Positions 7,096 through 15,305 of a stretch of DNA of 31,192 nucleotides are shown one piece after another. How positions within the stretch are numbered: position 1 is the stretch's first letter; the number at the start of each line of letters is the position of its first letter. Origin of the DNA: an uncultured Neglectibacter sp. GTDB lineage: Bacteria; Bacillota; Clostridia; Oscillospirales; Acutalibacteraceae. The stretch covers positions 1 to 31,192 of the forward strand of contig CALFFN010000007.1 in NCBI GenBank assembly GCA_937958185.1, written 5' to 3'. The notes beneath the pieces were generated by a model. The model did no database searches. It was not told the origin of the DNA and was given only the letters and a program-made list of their open reading frames with translations. Position numbers and translations under genes: made by a program.

Positions 7096-9246
7096 TCAAA
7101 ACGTCATGGTGTTCATATCCAGCTCGCGGATACGGTGGAAGGACATATTGTTCCCGCCGTTGCCCTCGCCTTTGTTCAAATCCAGAGCCGTCCAGTTCTG
7201 GGTGAAGTCGTCCCGCCAGTCGTCAAAAATCTTCTTGTCTACCTTGGTGCCGGCAAGGGTATATGTCCCCTTTTCCTCCTCGCCGTAGGTGCCGGAGGAT
7301 TCCAGAACTACCGTCTCATGATCGGAAAATTCGGTCTGCTCGTGGTTCCAGGGGATATAGGTGTAAGTATTGTGGAAGCGGTCCCCCTGTGGGCTGCGGG
7401 CTTCCAGCACCAGATAGGGAATGTTGTTTTCGTCCAGCGCGAGACCGAGACTGCCGCTGTTGCCGCCCACTTCCGCGTAAAGGATATCCTCCTTCAGCAG
7501 GGAATAGCTGTCGCGCAAAAAGCTCCACACGCAGTATTTCACCTGATAATCCTTTGTTTTATACAGCACCAGAAGCTCGCTGACGCCGTTCTTGTCAATG
7601 TCCGTCAGGCTGACGAGGGGCTCATAGTAACTGTCAGGGGCAAGGAAATCCGAGCGGCTTTCGACCTCGCTTAAAATCTCATCGACCATCTGGTTCTTGT
7701 CGCCGCCGGAGGAGCTGGGCTTGTTCGTGCCGCTGCCGGAAGCGGAGCCCACACTCACGCTGGAAAGGGAGCCGAAGGCGTCGTCCCCAAATTCCAGCCC
7801 GCTGTCGTCAACGCGGAGGGACATGAGGAAATCGGACAGCAGGTCGCTGGTCTGCTGGGCGTTTTCTTCCGTCGCCCGCAGCTCGGCGATCCAGTAGCTG
7901 CCGCCATGGGGGAAGAAGACCTTATAGCAGAAATGGTCCTGATCCGCGCCGTACCCGGTATAGTGGAACTGCATGCCGAGCTGTACAAAGGGATACCGAC
8001 CGACGTCGTCCAGCCGGGTAAGCTCCGAGATGATCTGAAAATCACGGCAGTCCTTGTCCTTGCGGTAGGTGTTCACCGCTGTGTCCACAACCTTTGCGAA
8101 GTCGTCGCTGTCCGGGTTTGTTGAGACGGTGGAATATTTATCCGTATACATACTGACAGTGGACTGCCCCGTTTCGGTGGCATAGAATTTCACATAGTTT
8201 TTGAGGATCTCTTTTTCGTACCCCAGCTCCGGCTCCCGCCGCACCAGGTCGTCCCGCAGGATCACTTCCAGCTCGTCCGGGGCTTCCGAGGTGTAGAGCG
8301 TGTACCCCTCCGCCTGGTATGCCCCGGTGATCTCAAAGCTTTCCAGCATCTGCCGGACCTGCTCCCTGCGCAGGTCCTCCCCCGGCATTCCTTTTTCCAC
8401 CATCCACAGGAAGGTGTAGCAGCCGAAATCCCCCTCGGTGTCAAAGAGATACAGGCAGCCGTCGTACTGCTTGCCGTTTTGCTCCAGCTCCCAGCCGAAG
8501 GAGTAGCAGTCCCTACCGTTGACCTTTTCCTCAGAGTTGTCCGTAAGGTAGACATTTTCCGCGCCCACCCAGCTGGCAAGCAGGGTGGGATCGGCAAAGA
8601 GCTGGTCGGCGAAATCCTCCGCGGAATAGATAAAGCAGTTCTTTGTGGTGACATAGGCGTATTCCGCCACTACCCGGCACTGGTCGCCCAGAGCGAACAG
8701 CACGTTGTTGGTGTTCGGCTCGCTGTAAGTAAAATCGGAGGGATAGTCCAGCGCAAAGCAGGTGGCGCTGTTTTCATACCGCTGGAAGTCCGTGGCAGGA
8801 GGAGCGGTGACGGAGGACGCGGGCGCGTCCGGCTCAATGGGGACAGCGCCTCCGCCACCCAGCAGCGTTGAGGCGAGGACGGCCGCAACGATCACGAACA
8901 GCGCTACCGCCCCCAAAACTACGGGGATCAGCCACTTGGGGCGCTGTTTGATGACCGGGGCATAGGGCGGTGCGGAAGCCTGGGCAGGGGGCACAGGGGC
9001 GGGGCGTGCCGGGGAAGGTGTCTGCGCCACCGGCGACGGCGGAACGGGCGCTGCTGTCGGTTGAACGGGTGTCGCTGCTGCCGTTGGCGGAACAGGCACT
9101 GCCGTTGGTTGAACAGGTGCTGCTGCCGGTTGAACGGGTGCCGCCGGCGATGGAACAGCATCGCCTTGCTGCGGAATCTGACAGCCGCACTTGTAGCAGA
9201 ATTTCGCGTTGTCGGGCAGTTGAGCGCCGCATTTCATACAAAACAT
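7096..9246 (-). CDS. Zinc-ribbon, single-pass membrane protein with large extracytoplasmic domain
   Basis: The N-terminus is a zinc ribbon with CxxC pairs (Cys3/Cys6 and Cys17/Cys20). A low-complexity Pro/Ala/Val/Gln/Thr linker (about 28-98) follows, then one membrane segment (about 105-129, WLIPVVLGAVALFVIV...). The remaining ~585 residues should lie outside the cell (N-in topology). Within this part, aromatic-rich segments near 150-310 and 320-480 look like two related globular units. After a Ser/Gly-rich stretch (about 495-525) comes a last domain with LTDIDKNGVSELLVLY, like a VCBS/EF-hand-type loop. The start is supported by GGGAGA 8 nt upstream. Similar architectures are common in gut clostridia but have no assigned role; sensing or envelope binding would be speculation. 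The stop codon is followed by an in-frame tail, described separately. Confidence 0.8.
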   Translation of the reverse strand: MFCMKCGAQLPDNAKFCYKCGCQIPQQGDAVPSPAAPVQPAAAPVQPTAVPVPPTAAATPVQPTAAPVPPSPVAQTPSPARPAPVPPAQASAPPYAPVIKQRPKWLIPVVLGAVALFVIVAAVLASTLLGGGGAVPIEPDAPASSVTAPPATDFQRYENSATCFALDYPSDFTYSEPNTNNVLFALGDQCRVVAEYAYVTTKNCFIYSAEDFADQLFADPTLLASWVGAENVYLTDNSEEKVNGRDCYSFGWELEQNGKQYDGCLYLFDTEGDFGCYTFLWMVEKGMPGEDLRREQVRQMLESFEITGAYQAEGYTLYTSEAPDELEVILRDDLVRREPELGYEKEILKNYVKFYATETGQSTVSMYTDKYSTVSTNPDSDDFAKVVDTAVNTYRKDKDCRDFQIISELTRLDDVGRYPFVQLGMQFHYTGYGADQDHFCYKVFFPHGGSYWIAELRATEENAQQTSDLLSDFLMSLRVDDSGLEFGDDAFGSLSSVSVGSASGSGTNKPSSSGGDKNQMVDEILSEVESRSDFLAPDSYYEPLVSLTDIDKNGVSELLVLYKTKDYQVKYCVWSFLRDSYSLLKEDILYAEVGGNSGSLGLALDENNIPYLVLEARSPQGDRFHNTYTYIPWNHEQTEFSDHETVVLESSGTYGEEEKGTYTLAGTKVDKKIFDDWRDDFTQNWTALDLNKGEGNGGNNMSFHRIRELDMNTMTF

Positions 9247-9330
9247 AAGTCATTTCTCCCAAAAATTCATTTTGCCGAAACAGTGCCACCAAAGATATAC
9301 TTCAGGAAGCAGATGATTTTTCCTGTCTAA

Positions 9331-9359
9331 ATCATACAGGATTTCCAGAGAAAGTTCAA
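9331..9359 (-). promoter_or_regulatory. Sigma-A promoter of the zinc-ribbon membrane protein
   Basis: On the minus strand, TTGAAC (9354-9359), a 17-nt spacer and TATGAT (9331-9336) lie about 85 nt upstream of the start codon. Confidence 0.75.
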
Positions 9360-9407
9360 GTTTTTCGGGAAAAAGTCTCACCAAATTTTTGTCGGCGGAC
9401 ACTTTTC

Positions 9408-10490
9408 TCAGCCGTCCGCCGCAGATCGGCTTTCAAAGAACGCTTTGTTGTAGAGATAGGCAGGGCTGTTTGGCTTGAACTCCCCTGCTTTTCGGTTGTA
9501 TTCCTCCGCCCCTTTCAAATCGCCCAGGCGGTACAGGCATACACAAAGCTGCAGGCAGGGCAGGTACCCGTAGCAATCGGGAATGACAAAGCCGCCATCG
9601 GTATCCCTGCGGGTGCAGCTTAAAGCCTGCCTGTACCAATAGGCAGCCGTGGAAAAATCGGCGCGGTCAAAGAAGAAAGCGCCCAGATCGCAGCAAACCT
9701 CCGCCCGGGGCGGTCCAAACCGCAGGCTGCGAAGCAGCGCGGAGCAGGATTTTTCCGGCTCATTCAGCCGCTGGAAGCAGGCGGACAGGTCCCGGCAGGC
9801 TTCGATCTCATTTTCCACCCAGCCTTCCCCGGAATCCAGGAATTTTTCCAGCACCGCCACCGCTTCGGTATCTCTGCCGTGGGCGGTCAGCTCCCTGGCG
9901 TAATAAAACTGTTCCCTGGGCGCAAGCGTTCCCTTTTCCCGGAGCAGGCGCTGGAAAATGCGCAGGTTCCTGTCCGGGTCTCCCGGGTCTGTTTTTCGGT
10001 GGGACACCGCCGCTTCGCTGTAAACCACATTCCCCGCCGGAGAGATGGCTTCGTGGATCGCGCCCTGCCAGAAAAAGCCCGCGTCCCGCCGGATCAGCCG
10101 CTCCCGATAATAGGTAAAGCACGGGCTGCCGGTCTCGTCAAAGGCGGTGTGGTACCGCAGCATTACCATGTCCGTATCGGGAGAAAGGCTCTCCTTCAGG
10201 CGCCGGAACCTCTCCCGGTCCTCCGACTCCAGCACGTCGTCGGCATCCAGCCACATGCAGTATTGCATGGAGGCTTTGGAAAAGGAAAAATTCCGGGCGG
10301 CGGCAAAGTCGTCCTGCCAGGGGAAATCGGATACGTTTTCCGTGTAGCTGCGGGCGGTTTCTTTGGTTCTATCCGTGCTGCCGGTATCCACGATCACGAT
10401 CTCGTCCACCAGCTCCCGGACGGAATCCAAACAGCGGGGCAGATTCTTTTCTTCATTTTTGACGATCATACATAAACTGACTGTGACCAT
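9408..10490 (-). CDS. Family-2 glycosyltransferase with C-terminal TPR-like repeats
   Basis: This is a cytoplasmic GT-A glycosyltransferase of about 360 residues. The N-terminal part opens with VTVSLCMIVKNEEKNLPRCL, followed by VDTGSTDRT (nucleotide-sugar binding) and the metal-binding DAD in MWLDADDV near residues 79-86. WQGAIHEAI near 140 is typical of GT2 proteins of this subtype. The second half is helical with repeats of TPR character (YYARELTAHGRDTEAVAVLE, AAYWYRQALS, YRLGDLKGAEEYNRKAGEF). I start at the ATG at 10490, preceded by GAGGGGA; a TTG at 10508 in frame would cover that site. The gene lies next to a collagen-like GXT protein on the same strand. Because Thr in such repeats is often O-glycosylated (BclA), this enzyme is a candidate for modifying it; that is inference. 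Confidence 0.88.
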   Translation of the reverse strand: MVTVSLCMIVKNEEKNLPRCLDSVRELVDEIVIVDTGSTDRTKETARSYTENVSDFPWQDDFAAARNFSFSKASMQYCMWLDADDVLESEDRERFRRLKESLSPDTDMVMLRYHTAFDETGSPCFTYYRERLIRRDAGFFWQGAIHEAISPAGNVVYSEAAVSHRKTDPGDPDRNLRIFQRLLREKGTLAPREQFYYARELTAHGRDTEAVAVLEKFLDSGEGWVENEIEACRDLSACFQRLNEPEKSCSALLRSLRFGPPRAEVCCDLGAFFFDRADFSTAAYWYRQALSCTRRDTDGGFVIPDCYGYLPCLQLCVCLYRLGDLKGAEEYNRKAGEFKPNSPAYLYNKAFFESRSAADG

Positions 10491-10519
10491 AATGCTCCCC
10501 TCTTTCAATAGATAAGTAC

Positions 10520-10773
10520 GGCGCGGTTTTTAGACCGCGCTCAACCCCCCAATAAAACCGCTGGCAAAGAATACGGAGGGGAAGAGAGTTGTGAGAGAGA
10601 ACCGTCAGGGGCGCTGGTCTCCGGCGGAGACCGTTCAGCGTTGACCGAGCCGGAGGTAAGACTTCTCTTTCACTTTTCAATCAGAACATATGGGGAAATC
10701 AGAGATTTCCCCATATGTTTGAGCGGGACGAAAATTTTTTCGCCCCGCTCGGCGCGGTCTAACAGACCGCGCC
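10520..10773. repeat. Palindrome array filling the collagen-glycosyltransferase gap
   Basis: The 304-nt gap between the two genes contains no convincing protein gene. It is bounded by two similar palindromes with the core GCGCGGT...ACCGCGC (10520-10541 and 10751-10773; the second is a perfect 10-bp stem with a 3-nt loop). Inside are GGTCTCC/GGAGACC (near 10616-10632), a perfect 16-bp stem with a 3-nt loop (10685-10700 with 10704-10719) and a 13-bp stem with one mismatch (10721-10734 with 10737-10750). The layout suggests a miniature dispersed element. The last hairpins may terminate the collagen transcript. Confidence 0.65.
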
Positions 10774-10794
10774 TTTCTACTTCCGCCTGTTTGG

Positions 10795-11574
10795 TTAAGC
10801 GATTACGAGAGAAACATCGTCAAGGTCCAAACTCTGCCCGCCGTTTGCCGTTACCCTGAACTGCACCCGCAGGGTGACGGCGTCGCTGGGCGCTGCCACG
10901 GAAACGCCCCGGTAGTAGGCATAATTTCGGTTGTCTGTGGGAATATCCTGCTGCCGCACCGTGATGGTAAGACCGGGCGTGGCTTCGTTCTCCTCGTTGT
11001 AGAAGGTGAGGGTAGCGGTCAACCCCACCTGCGCCCCTTCTCCCCGGGCAAAGAAGGAAAGCCCGTAGAAGCAGCCGCCTGTAATGGCGATATCCTGCGT
11101 GAGGATCGCGCCGTTCTCCAAATTGACGGCGGAGCTTCCCGAATGCACGCGACCCTGCTGGGCGACCTTGGAGGTCAGGGAGGCGTTGTTTGCCGTCCAC
11201 CCGGTAGGCACGCTGCCTGTAAAGGCTTCCATGCCGCCGTTGCCTGCCAGTTCCCCTCGGGAGCGGCAGGGACAGTCGCAAACACCCGTGGCGCCTGTAG
11301 CTCCTGTAGCTCCTGTAGCGCCAGTCACGCCTGTGGCGCCGGTGACACCTGTAGCGCCGGTCACGCCTGTAGCGCCCGTGACACCCGTGGCGCCCGTGAC
11401 ACCCGTGGCGCCCGTGACACCAGTCACGCCGGTAGGACCAGTCGCGCCGGTAGGACCAGTCGCGCCTGTGGGTCCCTTCGGACCCGGAACAGGGCAAAAT
11501 TGAGGGCAGGGGCAGGGAGGACAGCAGTTGTCCTGGTGGTCGTCACAGCACCCTTCCCCTCGATAGATCTTCAT
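10795..11574 (-). CDS. Collagen-like GXT-repeat surface protein (BclA type)
   Basis: This 259-residue protein has a Cys-rich N-terminus (CC, CC, CPCPQFC within about 30 residues) and no evident signal peptide. About 22 Gly-X-Y triplets follow, nearly all GPT, GAT or GVT (about residues 31-97), the BclA-type collagen stalk whose Thr residues are usual glycosylation sites. A short Cys pair (CDCPC) leads to a C-terminal beta-rich domain of ~150 residues with jelly-roll/carbohydrate-binding-like features (TGWTANNASLT, LDLDDVSLVIA at the end). Known relatives sit on the exosporium or cell surface; which applies here cannot be told. GGAGGGAGA lies upstream of the ATG. The glycosyltransferase gene follows on the same strand. 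Confidence 0.9.
   Translation of the reverse strand: MKIYRGEGCCDDHQDNCCPPCPCPQFCPVPGPKGPTGATGPTGATGPTGVTGVTGATGVTGATGVTGATGVTGATGVTGATGVTGATGATGATGATGVCDCPCRSRGELAGNGGMEAFTGSVPTGWTANNASLTSKVAQQGRVHSGSSAVNLENGAILTQDIAITGGCFYGLSFFARGEGAQVGLTATLTFYNEENEATPGLTITVRQQDIPTDNRNYAYYRGVSVAAPSDAVTLRVQFRVTANGGQSLDLDDVSLVIA
11284..11490 (-). repeat. Short tandem repeats encoding the collagen stalk
   Basis: Repeating 9- and 18-nt units (variants of gcgcccgtgacacccgtg on the plus strand) encode the alternating GVT/GAT triplets. Such in-frame tandem DNA often changes length by slippage or recombination. Confidence 0.85.
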
Positions 11575-11607
11575 AAATAAAAAATCTCCCTCCGTTCTAT
11601 TTTGAAA

Positions 11608-11629
11608 ATTGTGAGAGGGTTCTCACAAT
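11608..11629. promoter_or_regulatory. Inverted repeat upstream of the collagen-like gene
   Basis: ATTGTGAGA (11608-11616) and TCTCACAAT (11621-11629) form a perfect 9-bp inverted repeat about 35 nt upstream of the start codon. It may be an operator or a leader hairpin. I see no clear -10/-35 pair here. Confidence 0.45.
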
Positions 11630-11659
11630 CCAGAATATGCGGACAGGCTGGAAAAGTGA

Positions 11660-11689
11660 AACCTCCAGCCGGAAACCCGGCTGGAGGTT
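11660..11689 (-). terminator. Terminator hairpin of the ABC exporter operon
   Basis: AACCTCCAGCCGG (11660-11672) pairs perfectly over 13 bp with CCGGCTGGAGGTT (11677-11689), loop 4 nt, 26 nt past the stop codon at 11715. On the minus strand it is followed by TCACTTTTCC, an imperfect U-tract. Confidence 0.65.
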
Positions 11690-11714
11690 GACATAATTTT
11701 GAAATTCTGTGTTT

Positions 11715-13508
11715 TTATTGGAACTGGGAATTGTAAAGCCCGGCGTAAAACCCGTTTTTCGCCATCAGCGTTTTGTGGTCGCCCTGCTCCACAATGTCGC
11801 CGTCACGTACCACCAGAATGTTGTCGGCGTTCTGAATAGTGGACAGGCGGTGGGCGATGACAAAGCAGGTCTTCCCCTGCATCAGCTCCCGCATGGCGGT
11901 TTGGATACGCATTTCCGTGCGGGTGTCCACATTGGAGGTGGCTTCGTCCAGGATCAGCATTTTCGCGTCCAGCAGCATGGCGCGGGCAATGGTCAGAAGC
12001 TGCTTCTGCCCCTGGGAAATGTTCATGCCGTTTTCGTCCAGCACCGTGTCGTAGCCCTGGGGGAGCCCCATGATGTACCGATGGATATGGGCGGCTTTCG
12101 CGGCGGCTTCCACGTCCTCCCGGCGGGCGTCCTTCTTTCCGTAGGCAAGGTTTTCAAAAATCGTCCCGGTAAACAGCCAGGTGTCCTGCAGCACCATGGC
12201 ATAGGACAGCCGCAGGCTTTTTCTGGTGAGCTGCCGGATATTTCTGCCGTCTAAAGAAATCACGCCGGAATCCGGGTCGTAGAACCGCATCAGCAGGTTT
12301 ATCAGGGTGGTTTTGCCCGCCCCGGTAGGACCTACAATGGCGATCAAGCCCCCCGGCGGGGCGTGAAGGCTCAAATCGTGAATGATGGTTTTTTCCGGGG
12401 TATAGCCGAATTTCACGTGCTCCATGGCAACGTCCCCGGTCACGTTGGAAACCGATTCCGCGCCCGGCTCGTCGGCAGGCTCCGGCTCCTCGTCAATCAG
12501 CCGGAAGACCCGCTCGGCGGCGGCGCAGGCGGACTGCAGCTCGCTGACGATATTGGCGATCTCATTGATGGGACCGGAAAACTTCCGGGAGTATAGCACA
12601 AAGGAGGACAGGCTGCCGATGGTAATGCGCTCCCACAAAAACAGGATCGCCCCCAGAATGCTGACAAACGCCAGGGACAGGTTGTTGATCAGGTTCACGG
12701 AGGGTCCCATCATGCTGCCGTAATAATCGGCGTTATAGTAGGCATTTACCGCTTCCTTGTTGTGGGTATCGAACCGGGAGATCATCACTTCCTCCCGGTG
12801 GTACGCCTTGGTGGTCTTCTGCCCGGAAATGATCTCCTCCACAAAGCCGTTCAGCTCGCCCAGCATGACGGAACGCTTGTGGAACAGGGGGCGCACCCGC
12901 CTGGTCATGTACCGGGTAAAGAGAATGGACATGGGAATGGTCACGGCGAACACCAGCACCAGCAGCGGGGAAATGGCGATCATCATGATGAGCGAGCCCA
13001 GCACGGTGATGGCGCTGGCGGCGATCTGCAGCAGGTCGTTGGAAAGGGAAGCGTTCACCGTGTCGATGTCATAGGAAATACGGCTGACGATATCCCCGGT
13101 CTGGTGGCGGTCAAAATACCCCACCGGCAGCTCCGTCAGGCGGTCGAACACCTCCTTGCGCATACGGTAGACGATCTTCTGGCTCAAATGGATCATCAAA
13201 ATGGAAAGCACATAGGACAGGGCGGCGGACAGGGCGTAAAACCCGATCATCAAGCCGCAGAACAGGAAGACGGTGGGGAAATCCGCCTCTCCGGGCGCTA
13301 TGCCGATGGCGTCTATCGCCTGCCCGGAAAGATAGGGCCCCAGCAGCGCCAGCAGATTGCTGGCAACCGTGAGCAGCACCGCCCCCAGCGCCATCCATTT
13401 ATGGGCGTAAATATAGTTCCAAAGGCGCAGCAGCACCTTTTTCCTGTCTTTTGGCTTTTCGGTGGCTCCGCTGGGTCCGCGGCGCCCTCCGGGTCCACGT
13501 GGCGGCAT
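11715..13508 (-). CDS. ABC exporter subunit, TMD-NBD half-transporter (catalytically competent Walker B)
   Basis: This is a 597-residue half-transporter with six membrane segments and a C-terminal ATPase domain. It probably pairs with the product of the gene just upstream to form a heterodimeric multidrug-type exporter (BmrCD/LmrCD/TM287-288 class). Visible motifs: Walker A GPTGAGKTT (393-401), signature NISQGQKQ (496-503; Gly-Gly of LSGGQ replaced by Gln-Gly), Walker B LILDE with Glu522, and switch His553 in IAHRLS. The N-terminus carries a Pro/Gly/Arg-rich stretch of ~25 residues. Its ATG follows the TAA of the partner gene without any gap, and GGAGGAG lies inside the end of that gene, so translation is probably coupled. 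The substrate is not predictable. Confidence 0.93.
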   Translation of the reverse strand: MPPRGPGGRRGPSGATEKPKDRKKVLLRLWNYIYAHKWMALGAVLLTVASNLLALLGPYLSGQAIDAIGIAPGEADFPTVFLFCGLMIGFYALSAALSYVLSILMIHLSQKIVYRMRKEVFDRLTELPVGYFDRHQTGDIVSRISYDIDTVNASLSNDLLQIAASAITVLGSLIMMIAISPLLVLVFAVTIPMSILFTRYMTRRVRPLFHKRSVMLGELNGFVEEIISGQKTTKAYHREEVMISRFDTHNKEAVNAYYNADYYGSMMGPSVNLINNLSLAFVSILGAILFLWERITIGSLSSFVLYSRKFSGPINEIANIVSELQSACAAAERVFRLIDEEPEPADEPGAESVSNVTGDVAMEHVKFGYTPEKTIIHDLSLHAPPGGLIAIVGPTGAGKTTLINLLMRFYDPDSGVISLDGRNIRQLTRKSLRLSYAMVLQDTWLFTGTIFENLAYGKKDARREDVEAAAKAAHIHRYIMGLPQGYDTVLDENGMNISQGQKQLLTIARAMLLDAKMLILDEATSNVDTRTEMRIQTAMRELMQGKTCFVIAHRLSTIQNADNILVVRDGDIVEQGDHKTLMAKNGFYAGLYNSQFQ

Positions 13509-15221
13509 TTACATCTCCTCCTTTGCCATCTGGATTTTGGCGATCTCCTGATAGACGCCGCAGGTCTCCAGCAGTTCCTCATGGGTGCCGTAGCCCAGGG
13601 CTCTGCCCTCCTCCAGCACCAGAATGTGGTCGGCGTGGAGAATGGAGCTGACCCGCTGGGCGATGATGACGGAGGTCACGCCGCTGTATTCCTCCCGCAG
13701 GGCTTTCCGCAGGGCGGCGTCCGTTTTGTAGTCCAGCGCGGAGGAGGAATCGTCCAGAATGAGGATCTCCGGCGTCCCCGCTAAAGCGCGGGCAACCAGA
13801 AGCCGCTGCTTCTGCCCGCCGCTGAGATTGGTGCCCTTGGCGGTGAGCATATGCTGGAAGCCGTCCGGCAGGGCGGAAATAAATTCCATCGCCTGGGCGC
13901 AGCGGGCAGCTTTTTCGATCTGTTCCTTCGGCAGCTTCCTGCCAAAGTCGATATTTTCATAGATGGTGTCGGCAAACAGCACGTCGTTTTGGAAGGTCAC
14001 GCCGAACTTGGTGTGCAGCTCCTCCGGCGGAATGGCGAAAACAGGGACGCCGCCAATGGAAATCACCCCCGAATCCGGGTCGTACAGCCGCATGAGCAGG
14101 GCGGCAAGGGTGGACTTTCCGCTGCCCGTGGCGCCGATCACGCCCAGGGTCTCCCCGGGCTTCAGGGCAAAGCTGATATCCTCTATGCTGGGCTCCTTCT
14201 TCCCATAGGAAAAGGTCACATGCTTGAACTCAACATGGTAGGGCGTTTCCTCCCGCCGGGCAGGGGACACGCTCAGGTCCTCCGGGGTGTCCATCACCTC
14301 GGAAATGCGGTTGCCGGAAGCCACGCCCCGAGAGCCCATGACGAACAGCCTGCTGAAGCTCATGGTGGCGTTCAAAATAATGGTAAAATAGGTGAGGAAG
14401 GCAATGATCCTGCCCGGCTGGGTCAGCCCGGCGTTCACCCGGAACGCCCCCGCCAGGATCACGGCGGTCAGCCCGGCGTTCAGGAACAGGTTCACCAGCG
14501 GGTTGCTCAGCGCCATGGTAAGCCCGGCTTTCTTTTCCTGCTCCACCACCTGCCCGTTGACCCCGGCAAAGCGCTCCTGCTCATATTCCGTTTTGGACAG
14601 CGCCTTGATGACCCGAATGCCGGAAATGTTTTCCCGCACCGTGCGCACCATGGCGTCCGATTTTCTTTGCAGCTCCTGGTACAGGGGAATGCCCTTTTTC
14701 GAGACATAGACCATCACCGCCGCCGTAAAGGGCAGGGTGCACAGCATGACCAGCGTCAGGGCGGGGTCCAGGGTCAGGGTGACCAGGATACCGCCGATCA
14801 TCAAAATCGGCGCCCGCACCCCCATGCGCTGGAACATTCCGATCATCTGGTGGACGTGATAGGTGTCGCTGGTCAGGCGGGATTCCAGGGAAGGAATGGA
14901 ATACGCGTCCACCTGGGCGCAGGACAGGCTGGAAATTTTCACGAACAGGTCGTGGCGTATCTCCTCAGTGGTGTGCTGGGCGACCCACGCCGCCATGCGG
15001 TTCGCCATAATGTTGGTGACCCATGCCAGAATGGCAGCCAGCACCATGCCGCCGCCCCACAGGGCGATCAGCCCCATGTCCTTCAGCGGCACCACCTCGT
15101 CAATGATCTTCGACAGCATCCACGGCAGCAGCAGGTCCATTACCGTGCCGAAGAATTTGATCGCCAGCCCCAGCCCCATTCTGGGAATGAATGGCTTCAA
15201 ATAGCGCAGGATCATTTTCAT
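13509..15221 (-). CDS. ABC exporter subunit, TMD-NBD half-transporter with degenerate ATP site
   Basis: This is the partner half-transporter, ~570 residues, with six membrane segments followed by the ATPase domain. Counting from the upstream TTG at 15230, Walker A is GATGSGKST (366-374) and the signature is a canonical LSGGQ (469-473). Walker B ends in LILDD with Asp494 in place of the catalytic Glu, and the switch His is replaced by Gln525 (IIAQRVS). These changes mark the non-hydrolysing site seen in heterodimeric ABC exporters. The partner supplies the other half of that site with its altered ISQGQ signature, so the pair is self-consistent. I start at the ATG at 15221 (GGGAGG 12 nt upstream, rather long); TTG 15230 and ATG 15215 are alternatives. 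It is the first gene of the operon. Confidence 0.92.
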   Translation of the reverse strand: MKMILRYLKPFIPRMGLGLAIKFFGTVMDLLLPWMLSKIIDEVVPLKDMGLIALWGGGMVLAAILAWVTNIMANRMAAWVAQHTTEEIRHDLFVKISSLSCAQVDAYSIPSLESRLTSDTYHVHQMIGMFQRMGVRAPILMIGGILVTLTLDPALTLVMLCTLPFTAAVMVYVSKKGIPLYQELQRKSDAMVRTVRENISGIRVIKALSKTEYEQERFAGVNGQVVEQEKKAGLTMALSNPLVNLFLNAGLTAVILAGAFRVNAGLTQPGRIIAFLTYFTIILNATMSFSRLFVMGSRGVASGNRISEVMDTPEDLSVSPARREETPYHVEFKHVTFSYGKKEPSIEDISFALKPGETLGVIGATGSGKSTLAALLMRLYDPDSGVISIGGVPVFAIPPEELHTKFGVTFQNDVLFADTIYENIDFGRKLPKEQIEKAARCAQAMEFISALPDGFQHMLTAKGTNLSGGQKQRLLVARALAGTPEILILDDSSSALDYKTDAALRKALREEYSGVTSVIIAQRVSSILHADHILVLEEGRALGYGTHEELLETCGVYQEIAKIQMAKEEM

Positions 15222-15305
15222 TTTTCCCAAATTCCTCCCTTTGCGAGGGCGCCCCTCTCTATTCGCGTACCCATAGTGGATTTTTCAAGAGCTTTTCCGA
15301 CGAAT

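Noticed and set aside
7096..7098. Selenocysteine at the TGA of the zinc-ribbon gene
   Set aside because: No SECIS-like hairpin is apparent directly after the TGA, and the composition change at this point suggests a junction.
10453..10680. 75-codon minus-strand open frame between collagen and glycosyltransferase genes
   Set aside because: It runs through the palindrome array and into the glycosyltransferase start, with no ribosome site or recognisable domain.
11284..11490. Possible CRISPR or other direct-repeat array
   Set aside because: The repeats are 9- and 18-nt coding units of the GXT stalk without unique spacers.
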